From the NCBI GenBank assembly GCA_016714495.1, contig JADKDU010000001.1, forward strand, positions 248,001 through 312,000: DNA of 64,000 nucleotides, given 5' to 3'. Made by a program: the position numbers and the translations under genes. The notes beneath the pieces are model-generated. The model was not told where the DNA came from. It did no database searches and saw nothing but the letters and a program-made list of their open reading frames with translations. This stretch comes from Hyphomonadaceae bacterium. Lineage in GTDB: Bacteria; Pseudomonadota; Alphaproteobacteria; Caulobacterales; Hyphomonadaceae. Shown piece after piece: positions 1 through 9,290 of the stretch (within the stretch, counting starts at the first letter, position 1; every line of letters starts with the position of its first letter).

Positions 1-1
1 T

Positions 2-130
2 GACCACATCAGCTGGTTCAGCGCCGCCTCGGGCGCCGGCCTGATCGCATATTCGATCACGTTCGTCATCGTCCGCGCCATCACGCAAGCCCAAGCCGCC
101 TGGCCGACCATGGCCGCACAATCTGCCTGA
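2..130 (+). CDS. C-terminal fragment of a membrane protein (cut by window edge)
   Basis: An open frame enters from the left edge and ends at TGA 128-130, giving the last 42 residues of a protein. It contains one hydrophobic segment (GLIAYSITFVIV) that reads as the final transmembrane helix, followed by a short Ala/Gln-rich tail. Codon use is GC-rich at third positions, like the neighbouring genes. Too little remains to assign a family. It could be the end of a transporter or of any polytopic membrane protein; the start lies outside the window. Confidence 0.5.
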   Translation, partial: DHISWFSAASGAGLIAYSITFVIVRAITQAQAAWPTMAAQSA

Positions 131-809
131 CACCGGTTTGAAGGACGGAAAAATCCCAGATTCGTAGGACGCCCAGAATCTTCGAGCGGGATCTAAACTC
201 ACTCGCGCAAGGATTTGTGGGAAGCCGCTTTCCAGAATCTACCGGCCAACGAGCGCGGGTAGCCGACTATTCCGAACAACAAAAGTACTGCGCCTGTGAC
301 GAAGTCTTTCCGGGCCCGGAGAACGCGCGAAAGCAAGAAAGCAGCCGCCAATTGGGCCTGGCGTTGAGGCGATGGTTGAAGCTCTCCAGACGGCTGATTC
401 CGGCGAGACCCCGAATTCGACATTCCCGAAAGTGCAGATGAACTCGAGTCGCGCCGCCGCGGCGGCTGCCGCCCACACGGGCTAGCCCAACAGCCGCCTC
501 GCAACCTACTCAAGCGAGGCTCCCAAGGAGAGCGCCCGCACGGAGGATGCCGTTCGGGCGCAGAGGTTCCGACGCTTGAACGGGGGGATGCTCGCAGACG
601 CCGTCGTCCGAGCATGAACGGAGCCCGCGCCAATCCGTTCCGGCCCTCGGAAAAATCGGAGGGGATTTTCTGGGTGCGCTTGCGACATAAGGCCGGCGTC
701 TTCGCGGCGAGACGGAAAGGGCAAGTCGCATCTTCTGCCACTAGCGCCTCAATAGGTGCACAAGACCCGCCCCATCCAACTCGCTACCGGCGAGATCTCG
801 CCCCCGCGC
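131..809. other. Gene-poor intergenic stretch
   Basis: About 680 bases separate the truncated membrane protein from the YjbR gene. Open frames exist on both strands because of the high GC content, but their translations are Arg/Ser/Pro-rich, share no recognisable motif, and lack a convincing ribosome-binding site. A short hydrophobic stretch on the minus strand (VTGAVLLLFGIVGYP, near 199-300) is the only protein-like piece. I see no RNA gene, transposase remnant or clear terminator. Confidence 0.4.
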
Positions 810-1172
810 CTAAACCTTAATCTCCTTACGCACCCGCTTCGGCAGCCCCTCCGCCACCAGCATGTGCGACGCCTTCAAATACCTCTTCAACTCCGCCTTG
901 CTCAGCCCCGGCCGCGCATAGCTCTGGATCCACTTCATCCCGCGCGATGCAAAATACGGCGCGCCCCTGCAGCCCGGCGCATCCTTCAGAACTTCCCACC
1001 CGATCTCGGAAACCTTGAACGTGATCCCGGGCTCATGGCCCATCTCGAACCACGCCAACGCAAACACTTTCCCGCCGACTTTCCACACCTGAGCCCCGCC
1101 CCATTGCTCGACAAACGTCGTCGCCGGCAACGATGCGCACAAAGCGTTGAACTCCTTCAGCGTGAGCGGCAC
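810..1172 (-). CDS. MmcQ/YjbR family protein
   Basis: A 120-residue protein of the MmcQ/YjbR family, a small cytosolic double-wing fold often annotated as DNA-binding but without an established biochemical role. The family pattern is visible: N-terminal 'LKEFNALCASLP' helix, 'VWKVGGKVFAL' strand pair, 'ITFKVSE', and a C-terminal 'HMLVAEGLPKRVRKEI' tail. Length is normal for the family. The start is GTG (1170-1172), directly after the stop codon of the upstream cyclase gene with no intervening base, so the two are probably co-transcribed and translationally coupled. It is intact, unlike its upstream partner. Confidence 0.85.
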   Translation of the reverse strand: MPLTLKEFNALCASLPATTFVEQWGGAQVWKVGGKVFALAWFEMGHEPGITFKVSEIGWEVLKDAPGCRGAPYFASRGMKWIQSYARPGLSKAELKRYLKASHMLVAEGLPKRVRKEIKV

Positions 1173-2130
1173 TTACCGGATCGCGACCGGGTTGATCACC
1201 ATCTGCACCGTACCAACCATCCGTGGAATGCCCAGCACGAACAAGAACTCCTTCACGCCATCCGCCGCCAGCTGATTGGTGTCGATCGTCTCGAGCACGT
1301 GAACGCCCTTCTTCGCGAGCAAGGTCTGGTGAACGATGAAATTTTTTCCCGGCGGCGCGGGCAAGGCTTCAAGCGCAACCGTGTCCGACCCGATCGCCAC
1401 CACGCCGAGATCAGCCAGGAAGATTGCGCCATCTTCGCCGATCCCCGGCTCCTTGGATCGATACAGATCCTTCTCGCTCATCATCTTGCCGGCCATCCAG
1501 CCGGTGTGGAACAGCACCACATCACCCTTGCCCACCGTAACGCCCTGCGCTCTCATCGCCGCTTCGATCTCGGCGCGGTTGTAGGTATCGCCTAATTCCA
1601 GCATAGGCTTGCCGAACTGCTTGGTCATGTCGATCAGCACGCCGCGCGTCACGATCGGCGGAATGTCCGCAGGCTGGAACACGCGAGAGGTCGCGACCTC
1701 CTTGCCCGTTATCCCGTTATAGTAGTGATGGTCGACGCCCAGATGTCCGAAGCCGTCGATCTGCGTGCCGATCCCCATCGAGCTCACCACGCTCGTCGAA
1801 CGCCGTCACGCGCTGCGATCCATTCGACGTGTAATCCGCATTCGGTCCCGGCGTGCGCTCAACGGTATATTGGCGCGATCCGTAAGCGGCCGACTCCGGC
1901 GCAGTCGGTATGCCAAGCGCATAGACCTTGCCCGTCTTCACCAGCCCGACGGCCCGCTTTACGCCTTCAGGCGAAAGGTTGTTGACGTTCCCGAGCCGAT
2001 CATCCTCGCCCCACGGCGAGTTCCACCAGGGCTCGGAATGGGCCGCCGGCGCTGAGGTCTGCTGCGCAATCGCGCTTTCGGAACAACACGACAATACGAC
2101 GGCAAGCGCGAACCGCTGCAGGAAATCCAT
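1173..2130 (-). pseudogene. Secreted cyclase-family (kynurenine formamidase-like) hydrolase, frameshifted
   Basis: Two overlapping frames together make one cyclase-family protein (PF04199 type, metal-dependent amide/lactone hydrolases such as kynurenine formamidase). The first part (from ATG 2130) has a signal peptide ending near AIAQ, then 'WGEDDRLGNVNNLSPEGV'. The second carries 'GTQIDGFGHLG', matching the family's metal-binding GTHxDxxxH region, and 'LFHTGW'. The frames join cleanly if one extra base at about 1791 is removed (…FDE then VVSSMGIGTQ), giving about 318 residues, a normal length. The frameshift is not in a long homopolymer. It is either a real lesion or a sequencing insertion. 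The downstream YjbR gene starts immediately after its stop. Confidence 0.8.
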
Positions 2131-2223
2131 GTCTCTCTCCCAAAGGTCAGCTCTTTGGCTGACTCGTATTCAGGAGATGCTGCCACAGCGTTGACGCAAG
2201 CGCCAACGTCTCAGGCGCATGGA

Positions 2224-2898
2224 TTACGGATAAAGCCGGTGCGTCGACCAGGGCTTGCCTGCCCCGTCCCGCGTGAATTCCAGTCGGTCATGCAGCCGGA
2301 AAGGCCGGTCGCGCCAGAATTCGATGCGGGTGGGGATCACCCGCCAGCCAATCCAGTGGGGCGGACGCGGCGTCTTTCCCAGCCCGTACCTCGCAGCAAA
2401 CCCGGCAATCCGCTTCTCCAGCTCGAACCGCCCCTCCATCGGCCGCGACTGTTCGGAAGCCCACGCCCCGATCTGGCTGTCCTTGGCGCGCGTGGCGAAG
2501 TAGGCGTCCGCCTCCTCCGTGGTCACCGCGTCAACCCGCCCCGAAACCCTCACCTGCCGCCGCAGGCTCTTCCAGTGAAAGCACAGCGCCGCCTGGGCGT
2601 TCGCGGCCAGCTGCGTCCCCTTCCGACTCTCGGCGTTGGAGAAGAACACGAACCCGTCGCCCGAGACATCCTTCAGCAACACCATCCGGACATCTGGCGC
2701 GCCATGAGCATCGGCCGTGGCGAGCGCCATGGCGTTGGCGTCGTTCGGCTCCTTCTTCTTGGCGTCCTCGAGCCACTCGCCGAACAGGACGAACGGATCG
2801 GTCTTCGCGAACCACGCCCCGTCGTCAGGCGAATTCGCCGCCGCCTTTGCATAGTCTTCCGCCGCGGGCGAAGGGGGGATCAGCTTCTCGTCGGCCAT
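2224..2898 (-). CDS. pdxH: Pyridoxamine/pyridoxine 5'-phosphate oxidase
   Basis: PdxH oxidises pyridoxine or pyridoxamine 5'-phosphate to pyridoxal 5'-phosphate using FMN and oxygen, the last step of vitamin B6 synthesis and salvage in the cytosol. Visible landmarks are 'NAMALATADAHGAPDVRMVLLK' in part (MVLLKDV), 'GFVFFSNAESRKG', 'CFHWKSLRRQVRVSGRV', 'DSQIGAWASEQS' and the diagnostic C-terminal 'RLYP'. I chose ATG 2898 (MADEKL, 224 residues) because a GAGG ribosome-binding site lies just upstream; the frame stays open to 2985, but those residues do not resemble the family. It lies upstream of the cyclase on the same strand, with about 90 bases between. Confidence 0.95.
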   Translation of the reverse strand: MADEKLIPPSPAAEDYAKAAANSPDDGAWFAKTDPFVLFGEWLEDAKKKEPNDANAMALATADAHGAPDVRMVLLKDVSGDGFVFFSNAESRKGTQLAANAQAALCFHWKSLRRQVRVSGRVDAVTTEEADAYFATRAKDSQIGAWASEQSRPMEGRFELEKRIAGFAARYGLGKTPRPPHWIGWRVIPTRIEFWRDRPFRLHDRLEFTRDGAGKPWSTHRLYP

Positions 2899-3011
2899 TG
2901 GCAGCACCTCGCTGGGGTGGTCGTTCAGGCCATGATACAATTGGTTTGTCGCGCGAGCCACCGCCGACGCAACCCTCATCCCCACACGACCATTACTACA
3001 GGAAAAAACAG

Positions 3012-3437
3012 TTGAAGCTCACGCTCTCGCTTCGTGCTGCGCTCACCTGCATGCTGGCCGCTCCTACTGCCGCGCAGGGCCTGTCGGGCCAATATGACGC
3101 AGGCATATCGCGCGAGCCCGACACCGAAGCGCTCGCCTTCATCCGCATCCCGTTCGGCAAGCAGAAGGAGCCCGCTGTTCCGCGTATCGGCTTCGTCCTC
3201 TTCACCGGCTGCAAGCGACTGTCGAGCCAGCTCTCGTCCGCCCGGGCCGCCACGTGCGAGGCGCAGCCGGTGCGCTCACTTGAGATGTCGCGCGACTTGT
3301 ATGCGCGTGACTGGATGATCTCGTTCAGCGGCGAAAAGCGGTGGGTCGGCATAGCCCGCTGGCATCCCGGCATGGGCCTCATGGGCGCAAACGAAACCGG
3401 CGCATCCTTCGCTGGCCTGATCCTTTCGCAAGACTAG
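3012..3437 (+). CDS. Small secreted protein of unknown function
   Basis: A predicted 141-residue exported protein. The best start is TTG 3012, with an ACAGGA ribosome-binding site nine bases upstream. This places a signal peptide (LTLSLRAALTCMLAAPTAAQ) exactly at the N-terminus. An in-frame extension to 2847 exists but overlaps the promoter side of pdxH and reads as low-complexity. The mature part contains 'FIRIPFGKQ', 'IGFVLFTGC' and 'GEKRWVGIARWHPGM', with two cysteines that could form a disulphide. I do not recognise a family. It is divergent from pdxH and convergent with the permease gene, whose stop lies four bases inside its end. Confidence 0.6.
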   Translation: MKLTLSLRAALTCMLAAPTAAQGLSGQYDAGISREPDTEALAFIRIPFGKQKEPAVPRIGFVLFTGCKRLSSQLSSARAATCEAQPVRSLEMSRDLYARDWMISFSGEKRWVGIARWHPGMGLMGANETGASFAGLILSQD

Positions 3438-4762
3438 GCCATTGCCGCCGCCGATTTCGCCCTGACGCGTTGCATCAGTGCATGGATCGGCAGGCCTACA
3501 ATAACCAGCACGCCGCCCCAGATCATCGCCTCTAACCCCGATCCGATGATCGCAAACAGCGAGTACAAATTCGCAAACAGCGCCACGACGGCCCATCTTC
3601 GGGCGCTTTTCCATGAGTGTTTCAGCTCCGCCAAAGCGCAGATCAGATAGGGCGCCAGGATCGCCAACGTCGTCATGGTCAGCAGGAATGTGAACGCCCC
3701 TACCAGCCCACGCGAATAATTGGCGAGCAGCACTACGGATGCCAGCACCGAACCGAGCACCAGCGATATCCAAGGCGCATCGCCCTTGTTCAGTCGGGCG
3801 AGAAATTTCGGCGCAAGTCCGTCCAGCGCCGCCGCCATGGGCAGTTGCCCTGTAATGAAGATGTTGCCGTTCAGCGACCCGCAAACCGATACGAGCGCGC
3901 CGATCGTAATAACGAGCGGCCCCCAATCGCCCAGCCCTCGCGCAGCATCGGCAAACGGCGAGGTCGACGTCGCCAGCACATCCGCCGGAACCAGAAGCAT
4001 CACCGCCGCCGTCGAGGCGATGTAGATCGCCGCCACCGTGATCGTTCCGATAACGACTGCACGCGGAATGGTCCGCGTCGGGTCCTTGATGTTGCCAGCT
4101 GGAGTAACGCCGCATTCCATGCCAAGCAACGCATACATGGTCAGCGTCACGGTCACCGACAGCACGACCAGCGGCGATCCCCTGATGGATTCATCGGCGG
4201 CACATATTCCGGATTCCCGGCCGCCGTCGCCAATCCGATGATCAACAACAGCGGAATCAACTTCAGCAGCGTCATGGCCAACTGAACAAAGCCGGCTTCT
4301 TTCACACCTCGGATCGACACCGCCGTCAGCGTCCAGATGACGCCTAGCGCCACCAGAGCCTGGTAAGCGGGCTGGTCCGACAATCCGGGAACAAGTACGT
4401 TGAAATAGCCTACGAATGCGATGGCCATGGCCGCCGTAGAAATCCAGCACCCGATCCAATAGCTCCAGGCCACCAAGAATCCGGTCATGTCGCCAAACGC
4501 ATCCTGCGCATAGACCTGCATGCCGCCCGTTCGCGTCGTCCGCCCTGCGAGGCGTCCAAGCACCAACGCAATCGCGATAGAACCCACACCCGTAAGCAGC
4601 CAACCGCCAAAGCTCAGCAGCCCGTATGGCGCGAGCACCGCCGGGAGCATGAACACGCCCGATCCGATCATGGTGCCCACCGCCAGCGCCCAGCACCCCC
4701 AGAAACCAATCAGCTTCTTGCTCGGCGCAACCAGCGCGGCCGTGGATGTGGCTCTCAGGCAT
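3434..4762 (-). pseudogene. APC-superfamily amino acid permease, frameshifted
   Basis: An amino acid/polyamine-organocation (APC) transporter split over two frames. The N-terminal half has the family TM1 signature 'GTMIGSGVFMLP' and helices down to 'LLLIIGLATAAGNPEY'. The C-terminal half resumes at 'SPLVVLSVTVTLTMY' and runs through 'GMECGVTPAGNIKDPTRTIPRAV', typical of AdiC/PotE-like antiporters. The break is at the run CCCC 4179-4182 (plus strand); one more base restores the frame. The N-terminus is also awkward: ATG 4762 (MPESHIH) is in the wrong frame for the following 'AALVAPSKKLIGFWGCW', so a second one-base error near 4740 is possible. Corrected length would be about 442 residues, normal for the family. 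Confidence 0.8.
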
Positions 4763-4866
4763 GATACCCCGCGTGATCATTCCCCGCCCGACAGTGGCGC
4801 CGACCCTGCTGACAGTCCACTCACCCCGATTTGCATTCCCGCGTTTCGCCGACTAAACCCCGGACA

Positions 4867-5958
4867 ATGTCGCACAACACCTATGGCCATCTCTTCCGCG
4901 TGACGACCTGGGGCGAAAGCCACGGGCCGGCGATCGGGGCCGTGGTCGACGGCTGCCCGCCGGGGCTGACGCTAACATCTGACTACATCCAGCAATTCCT
5001 GGACAAGCGGCGCCCCGGCACGTCGCGCTTCGTCACGCAGCGCCAGGAAGAGGACAAGGTGAAGATCCTCTCCGGGGTGTTCGAGGACGATCGCACGGGC
5101 GGGCCGGTCACCACCGGCACGCCGATCTCGCTGATGATTGAGAACACCGACCAGCGCTCGAAAGACTATAGCGAAATACGCGACGCCTATCGCCCCGGTC
5201 ACGCGGACTATGTGTACGATCATAAATACGGCGTCCGCGATTATCGCGGCGGCGGGCGTTCGTCTGCGCGCGAGACCGCCTCGCGTGTCGCCGCCGGCGC
5301 CGTTGCGCGGCTCGTGCTAGGCCCAACCATCAACGTGCGCGCCGCCGTTGTGCAGATCGGACCGCACGCGATCAACTACGACAATTGGAACTGGGACACG
5401 GTTGACCAGAACCCTTTCTGGTGCCCCGACGCCGAGATGGCGCCGAAGTGGGAGGAGTTCCTCGACGCGACACGCAAAGCAGGTTCGTCATGCGGCGCCA
5501 TCGTGGAAGTCGTCGCTGAAGGCGTTCCTCCCGGCTGGGGCGCTCCGGTCTATGGCAAGCTCGACGCCGACATCGCCGCCGCCCTGATGAGCATCAACGC
5601 CGTGAAGGGCGTCGAGGTCGGAGCGGGCTTTGATGCCGCGGCGCTCAGCGGGGAGGAAAATGCCGATGAGATGCGCCGCTCGGGCAATGGCGTCGAATTT
5701 CTCTCGAACAATAATGGCGGTGTCTTAGGCGGCGTTTCCACTGGCCAGCCGATTGTTGCGCGTATGGCGGTGAAGCCAACCTCCTCCATCCTTACCCCGC
5801 GCAAGACCGTGACGAAGCAGGGCGAAGACACCGACATCCGCACCAAGGGCCGCCATGACCCTTGCGTCGGCATCCGCGGCGCGCCGGTCGCTGAAGCCAT
5901 GCTCGCCGCTGTGCTGGCTGACCACATGCTTCGCCATCGCGGCCAGACTGGGCGCTAG
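4867..5958 (+). CDS. aroC: Chorismate synthase
   Basis: AroC converts 5-enolpyruvylshikimate 3-phosphate to chorismate using reduced FMN, the final step of the shikimate pathway. All signatures are present: 'GESHGPAIGAVVDGCPPG' at residue ~17, 'RPGHADYVY' and 'YRGGGRSSARET' in the middle, and 'KGRHDPCVGIRG' near the end. ATG 4867 gives 363 residues starting MSHNTYGHLFR, the usual N-terminus; a frame extension to 4831 does not match the family. It stands alone on the plus strand, divergent from the permease. Confidence 0.97.
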   Translation: MSHNTYGHLFRVTTWGESHGPAIGAVVDGCPPGLTLTSDYIQQFLDKRRPGTSRFVTQRQEEDKVKILSGVFEDDRTGGPVTTGTPISLMIENTDQRSKDYSEIRDAYRPGHADYVYDHKYGVRDYRGGGRSSARETASRVAAGAVARLVLGPTINVRAAVVQIGPHAINYDNWNWDTVDQNPFWCPDAEMAPKWEEFLDATRKAGSSCGAIVEVVAEGVPPGWGAPVYGKLDADIAAALMSINAVKGVEVGAGFDAAALSGEENADEMRRSGNGVEFLSNNNGGVLGGVSTGQPIVARMAVKPTSSILTPRKTVTKQGEDTDIRTKGRHDPCVGIRGAPVAEAMLAAVLADHMLRHRGQTGR

Positions 5959-6058
5959 CCCGGACTAGGCCTTGAGAAGACGCTGAAAATCCCTTCAGCC
6001 TGCGTTCAGGTTGGAAATCCGAAGATTGAACGTGAACAGTTTCGGTCGGAGGACCATC

Positions 6059-6676
6059 ATGCGTCTTAAAGCTGCTCTTCTCATCGGTTTCATTGCCGCA
6101 ACGGCCATGCCGGCTGCAGCGCAGGGCTATGCGCGAAGCTGTGGTGACGCGCGAGCGTCCAACCAGATCGGCGGGGCAGTGCTCGGCAGCATTCTGGGGG
6201 GCATCGCGGGCAGCAACATCGCGGCGAGCGGTCATCGCCATGACGGGACGGCCGTTGGCGCGGTGCTGGGCGGTCTGGTCGGTGCGGGCGTAGGCGGCAG
6301 CGGCCCGAACTGTAGCTACGCGCCCCAAGGCGGCCCGCTTCCGCCGCCGCCAGGAACTTACGCCCCCGGCTACGGCTATAACGGCGGTCAAGGCCAAGGC
6401 TATGGCGGCCAGTACTCGGAATATCCGTCCGATCCGGGCTATTCGTCCGGGTACGGAGATGATTACCGCGATGATCCGTACTACGAGGACCAATCGTCGC
6501 GCCAGAGGCGGGTTTACGCGGACGACAACCGCTCTTATAGACGCAACGACGATTACGCGGGTCGGGATTGCTCTGAAGCTACCCAGATTACACGTCTTCC
6601 GGATGGTACGGTTATCCGTCGTCCGGTCGAAGCCTGTCGCGATGCCTATTATGGCGACTGGCGAGTCAGAGATTAG
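6059..6676 (+). CDS. Glycine-zipper envelope protein
   Basis: A 205-residue exported protein. ATG 6059 has a strong GGAGG ribosome-binding site six bases upstream and starts a clear signal peptide (MRLKAALLIGFIAATAMPAA). Residues ~35-80 form a glycine-zipper pair (GGAVLGSILGGIAGSNI and AVGAVLGGLVGAGVGG), as in 17-kDa surface-antigen/Rcc01693-type envelope proteins; such segments usually insert in or associate with the outer membrane. The middle is Gly/Tyr/Pro-rich and probably disordered. The C-terminal 35 residues hold a short 'TRLPDGTVIRRPVEACRD' module with two cysteines. Function is not known beyond the envelope location. Confidence 0.8.
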   Translation: MRLKAALLIGFIAATAMPAAAQGYARSCGDARASNQIGGAVLGSILGGIAGSNIAASGHRHDGTAVGAVLGGLVGAGVGGSGPNCSYAPQGGPLPPPPGTYAPGYGYNGGQGQGYGGQYSEYPSDPGYSSGYGDDYRDDPYYEDQSSRQRRVYADDNRSYRRNDDYAGRDCSEATQITRLPDGTVIRRPVEACRDAYYGDWRVRD

Positions 6677-6755
6677 GTTGGTGGCAGCTGCCTGAGCCGC
6701 GCTGTCAGCGGCCTTCATCGGGCAGGCCCGTCCCCCCAACCCAGGGCCTGATAAG

Positions 6756-6789
6756 GACGAGCCGCGTTGCGCAAGCGACGCGGCTCGTC
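6756..6789. terminator. Hairpin between convergent genes
   Basis: A perfect 11-base stem (GACGAGCCGCG 6756-6766 paired with 6779-6789) with a 12-base loop lies between the convergent glycine-zipper and tlyA genes. No T-run follows on either strand, so it may be a weak bidirectional terminator or an mRNA 3'-end stabiliser. Confidence 0.45.
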
Positions 6790-6808
6790 TGATTCAGGGC
6801 TTCGGTTT

Positions 6809-7549
6809 TCAGATGTTGGTCGCGCAAAACAGACGCTCGCGATTGCCGTCCCCGCCCGTAATCGGGCTGGGCGTCCATTGCTTGATTGGCCAGCCCTGGG
6901 CGGAAAGCCAGCGTTCGAATTCTTCTGCGGCGCTTTCAACCGCCGCGTCATCCGAGACGATGCCGCCGCGCCCGACATGGGCCGCGCCGACCTCGAACTG
7001 CGGCTTAAACAGGCCGACCAGCCACGCCTTTTCCGCTGCTAACTCCAGAGGTCGAGCAAGCAATTTGGCGAGGCCGATAAAGCTCGCGTCGACGACGATC
7101 AGGCTTGGCGGTACGCCCAGCATGGCGGCCGTCAGCTCGCGCGCATCGGTGGACTCAAGGGAGACGACGTGGGGATCACCGCGCAGCTTCGCGTGCAGCT
7201 GATCGCGGCCTGAGTCGACGGCCACGACGCGCCGCGCGCCGCGCGCCAGCAGCACGTCGGTGAACCCGCCTGTCGACGCCCCGACATCGAGACACGACCG
7301 ACCGCCTGGATCGACGCCAAAAATCCGCAAGGCATGATCCAGCTTCAGCCCGCCGCGCGATACCCAGGGGTGCGCCGGCTCCGCTGCAATGACTGTCTCA
7401 AGCGTCACAGGCAGGCCCGGCTTCGTCGCCACTGCACCTTGAACCAGAACCTTGCCTGCTTCGATCGCTGCGCGCGCTTGCGCCCGCGAGGCCATCAGGC
7501 CGCGCCGCACAAGTTCCACGTCCAACCGTCTTGGCTCATCCTCGCTCAT
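6809..7549 (-). CDS. tlyA: TlyA family rRNA 2'-O-methyltransferase / hemolysin-like
   Basis: A 246-residue TlyA-family protein. Family members are S-adenosylmethionine-dependent 2'-O-methyltransferases acting on rRNA (characterised in actinobacteria); many homologues are also annotated 'hemolysin A'. The N-terminal S4 RNA-binding domain (RRLDVELVRRGLMASRAQA…) is followed by the FtsJ-like fold: 'WVSRGGLKLDHAL', the SAM loop 'CLDVGASTGGFTDVLL', and catalytic-region 'LIVVDASFIGL' and 'GLFKPQFE'. ATG 7549 (MSEDEPRRL) was chosen over an upstream start at 7600 because the family begins just before the S4 domain. It is divergent from the SodC-like gene. Confidence 0.88.
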   Translation of the reverse strand: MSEDEPRRLDVELVRRGLMASRAQARAAIEAGKVLVQGAVATKPGLPVTLETVIAAEPAHPWVSRGGLKLDHALRIFGVDPGGRSCLDVGASTGGFTDVLLARGARRVVAVDSGRDQLHAKLRGDPHVVSLESTDARELTAAMLGVPPSLIVVDASFIGLAKLLARPLELAAEKAWLVGLFKPQFEVGAAHVGRGGIVSDDAAVESAAEEFERWLSAQGWPIKQWTPSPITGGDGNRERLFCATNI

Positions 7550-7663
7550 GCGGAGGCTATGTGCCTTCAATCCACGCCTTTGGAAATGACGGGGAACCAC
7601 CGAGGCCCCAGCGCCTTTACTTTCATCAAGAACGCGACGGGTCGACTACGTCTGGAGGAATAC

Positions 7664-8206
7664 ATGCGCCTTGCGGCCGGCTTTGCTTTTACTGTCCTTC
7701 TCGGCGCCTGCGCCTCCACCTCCGAACCGGACCTACCCCCGACCGTTCAGACATCAGAAGTCGGCCCGCCCGCGGAAATCTCGATCATCGGCAATGTCGG
7801 GGCCGAAATCGGCAAAGCGACGTTCACGGCGGCGCCGCAAGGCGTGCTGATCCGCATTCTCGTGCCGACTGGAGGCCTGTCGCCGGGCTGGCACGGCACG
7901 CACCTTCACATGGTCGGCGATTGCTCTGATACTGCGAAGTTCGAACATGCGGGCGGGCATATCCAGACCTCGAACACCTATCACGGTTTGCTGTATGTGC
8001 ATGGGCCGGAGAATGGGGACCTGCCGAACATCTCTGTCGCTGGCGACGGTTCCGCATCGGCTGAACTCTACACTGGCCTGATCACGCTATCGCAATTGCA
8101 GGATGCGGACGGGTCCGCGCTGGTGATCCACGCGGAGCCCGACGACCATGTCAGTCAGCCGATCGGCAATGCCGGCGATCGGGTTGGCTGCGCCGTCATC
8201 AAGTAA
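7664..8206 (+). CDS. Cu/Zn superoxide dismutase-family lipoprotein
   Basis: A 180-residue periplasmic protein of the Cu/Zn superoxide dismutase family, which dismutates superoxide to oxygen and hydrogen peroxide. ATG 7664 follows a GGAGGA ribosome-binding site. The signal peptide ends in a lipobox (LLGAC), so it should be lipid-anchored. Metal-site positions are recognisable: 'HGTHLHMVGDC', 'EHAGGHI', 'YHGLLYVHGPENGDLPNI', and the family-end 'ALVIHAEPDDHVSQPIGNAGDRVGC'. The usual 'GxHGFHIH' is changed to 'GWHGTHLH', keeping the histidines. It is close to sodC but somewhat divergent. The CorA-type metal transporter follows on the same strand after 64 bases. Confidence 0.85.
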   Translation: MRLAAGFAFTVLLGACASTSEPDLPPTVQTSEVGPPAEISIIGNVGAEIGKATFTAAPQGVLIRILVPTGGLSPGWHGTHLHMVGDCSDTAKFEHAGGHIQTSNTYHGLLYVHGPENGDLPNISVAGDGSASAELYTGLITLSQLQDADGSALVIHAEPDDHVSQPIGNAGDRVGCAVIK

Positions 8207-8270
8207 CGCACTAGCCGCTGTTGCAGAAAGCGGTCTAGAAGCGGGTCGATAGCCGCGCGAAGACCTGCCC

Positions 8271-9290
8271 ATGCCCGTCGCCCCCATCGAACGCAACGAC
8301 CACGCTGAGCCGAATGCGGAAGCGTTTATTTTCGGCTTCGATTTTCCCGCGGATGGCGTGATCCACAAGGTCGACTGGAAGAAGATCAAGCCGACAGCAG
8401 CATGCCCACCTGCGGGCTGGAGGTGGCTGCACTTCAATCGCCTCGCCGCCGAAACACGCGAGTGGCTCGAGGAATCGAGCGATCTCGATGAGACCGTCAT
8501 CACGGCACTGCTGCAATCAGAAACGCGGCCACGCTGCGCGGCCTATGAAGACGGGCTGCTGCTCAACCTGCGCGGCATCAACCATAATCCGGGCGCCGAG
8601 CCGGAAGACATGATCTCCGTGCGTATCTGGGCGACGCAGAACCTCGTGATTTCGATGCGGTCGTATCCGGTTAAGGCCGTGCATGAAGTGCGCGACGAAG
8701 TCGCGTCTGGGATGGTGGAGTATCCCTCGCCCGGCGGCCTCTTGGTGATGATCGCAGAGCGTTTGATCGACAAGATCGAGCCGGTGGTCGACCAGCTCAA
8801 GGACGAGGCCGATGAGTATGAGGAAACCCTACTCAGTTCGCGCGAGAAGCTTCCTGCGACTACGCTGGCGGAATTCCGGCGCACGATCCTAATCCTTCGC
8901 CGCTACATCCTGCCGCAACGCGAAGCCATGGCGCAGCTCCAGCGCGAAGGCCGGCTGCTGTTCGATCAGGATCACGCCATGCATCTGCGCGAAACGGGCG
9001 ACCGGATCACGCGTATCGCCGAGGAACTGGATTCGATTCGCGACCGCGCTGCGGTTCTACAGGATCAGGTTGCAGGTCAAAGACAGGAGCAGCTCAATTC
9101 GCGCCTGCTGGTCCTGTCGCTGGTGTCGGCCTTCTTCCTGCCGCTGACATTCGTGACGGGCTTATTGGGAATGAATCTGGAAGGCATCCCGTTCTCTCAC
9201 GAGGAATGGTCATTTCCGGCGGTGGTTGCGCTCACCTTCGTGCTGGGCGTCGCCTTGCTGGGCTTCTTGAAATGGCGCCGCTGGATCTAG
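8271..9290 (+). CDS. zntB: CorA/ZntB-family divalent metal transporter
   Basis: A 339-residue inner-membrane protein of the CorA family, most like the ZntB zinc-transporter branch. It has a long cytoplasmic N-terminal domain with 'LDETVITALLQSETRPRC' and 'LLLNLRGIN' characteristic of ZntB, a long helical region, then two C-terminal transmembrane helices joined by the diagnostic 'GMN' motif (LLGMNLEGIP). The end KWRRW is positively charged, placing the C-terminus in the cytosol. Whether it moves zinc in or out cannot be told from sequence. Its TAG stop (9288-9290) shares bases with the stop of the convergent small gene. Confidence 0.85.
   Translation: MPVAPIERNDHAEPNAEAFIFGFDFPADGVIHKVDWKKIKPTAACPPAGWRWLHFNRLAAETREWLEESSDLDETVITALLQSETRPRCAAYEDGLLLNLRGINHNPGAEPEDMISVRIWATQNLVISMRSYPVKAVHEVRDEVASGMVEYPSPGGLLVMIAERLIDKIEPVVDQLKDEADEYEETLLSSREKLPATTLAEFRRTILILRRYILPQREAMAQLQREGRLLFDQDHAMHLRETGDRITRIAEELDSIRDRAAVLQDQVAGQRQEQLNSRLLVLSLVSAFFLPLTFVTGLLGMNLEGIPFSHEEWSFPAVVALTFVLGVALLGFLKWRRWI

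Noticed and set aside
199..741. A 180-residue minus-strand gene in the 5' gene-poor stretch
   Set aside because: Apart from one short hydrophobic piece it is Arg/Ser/Pro-rich with no motif and no ribosome-binding site.
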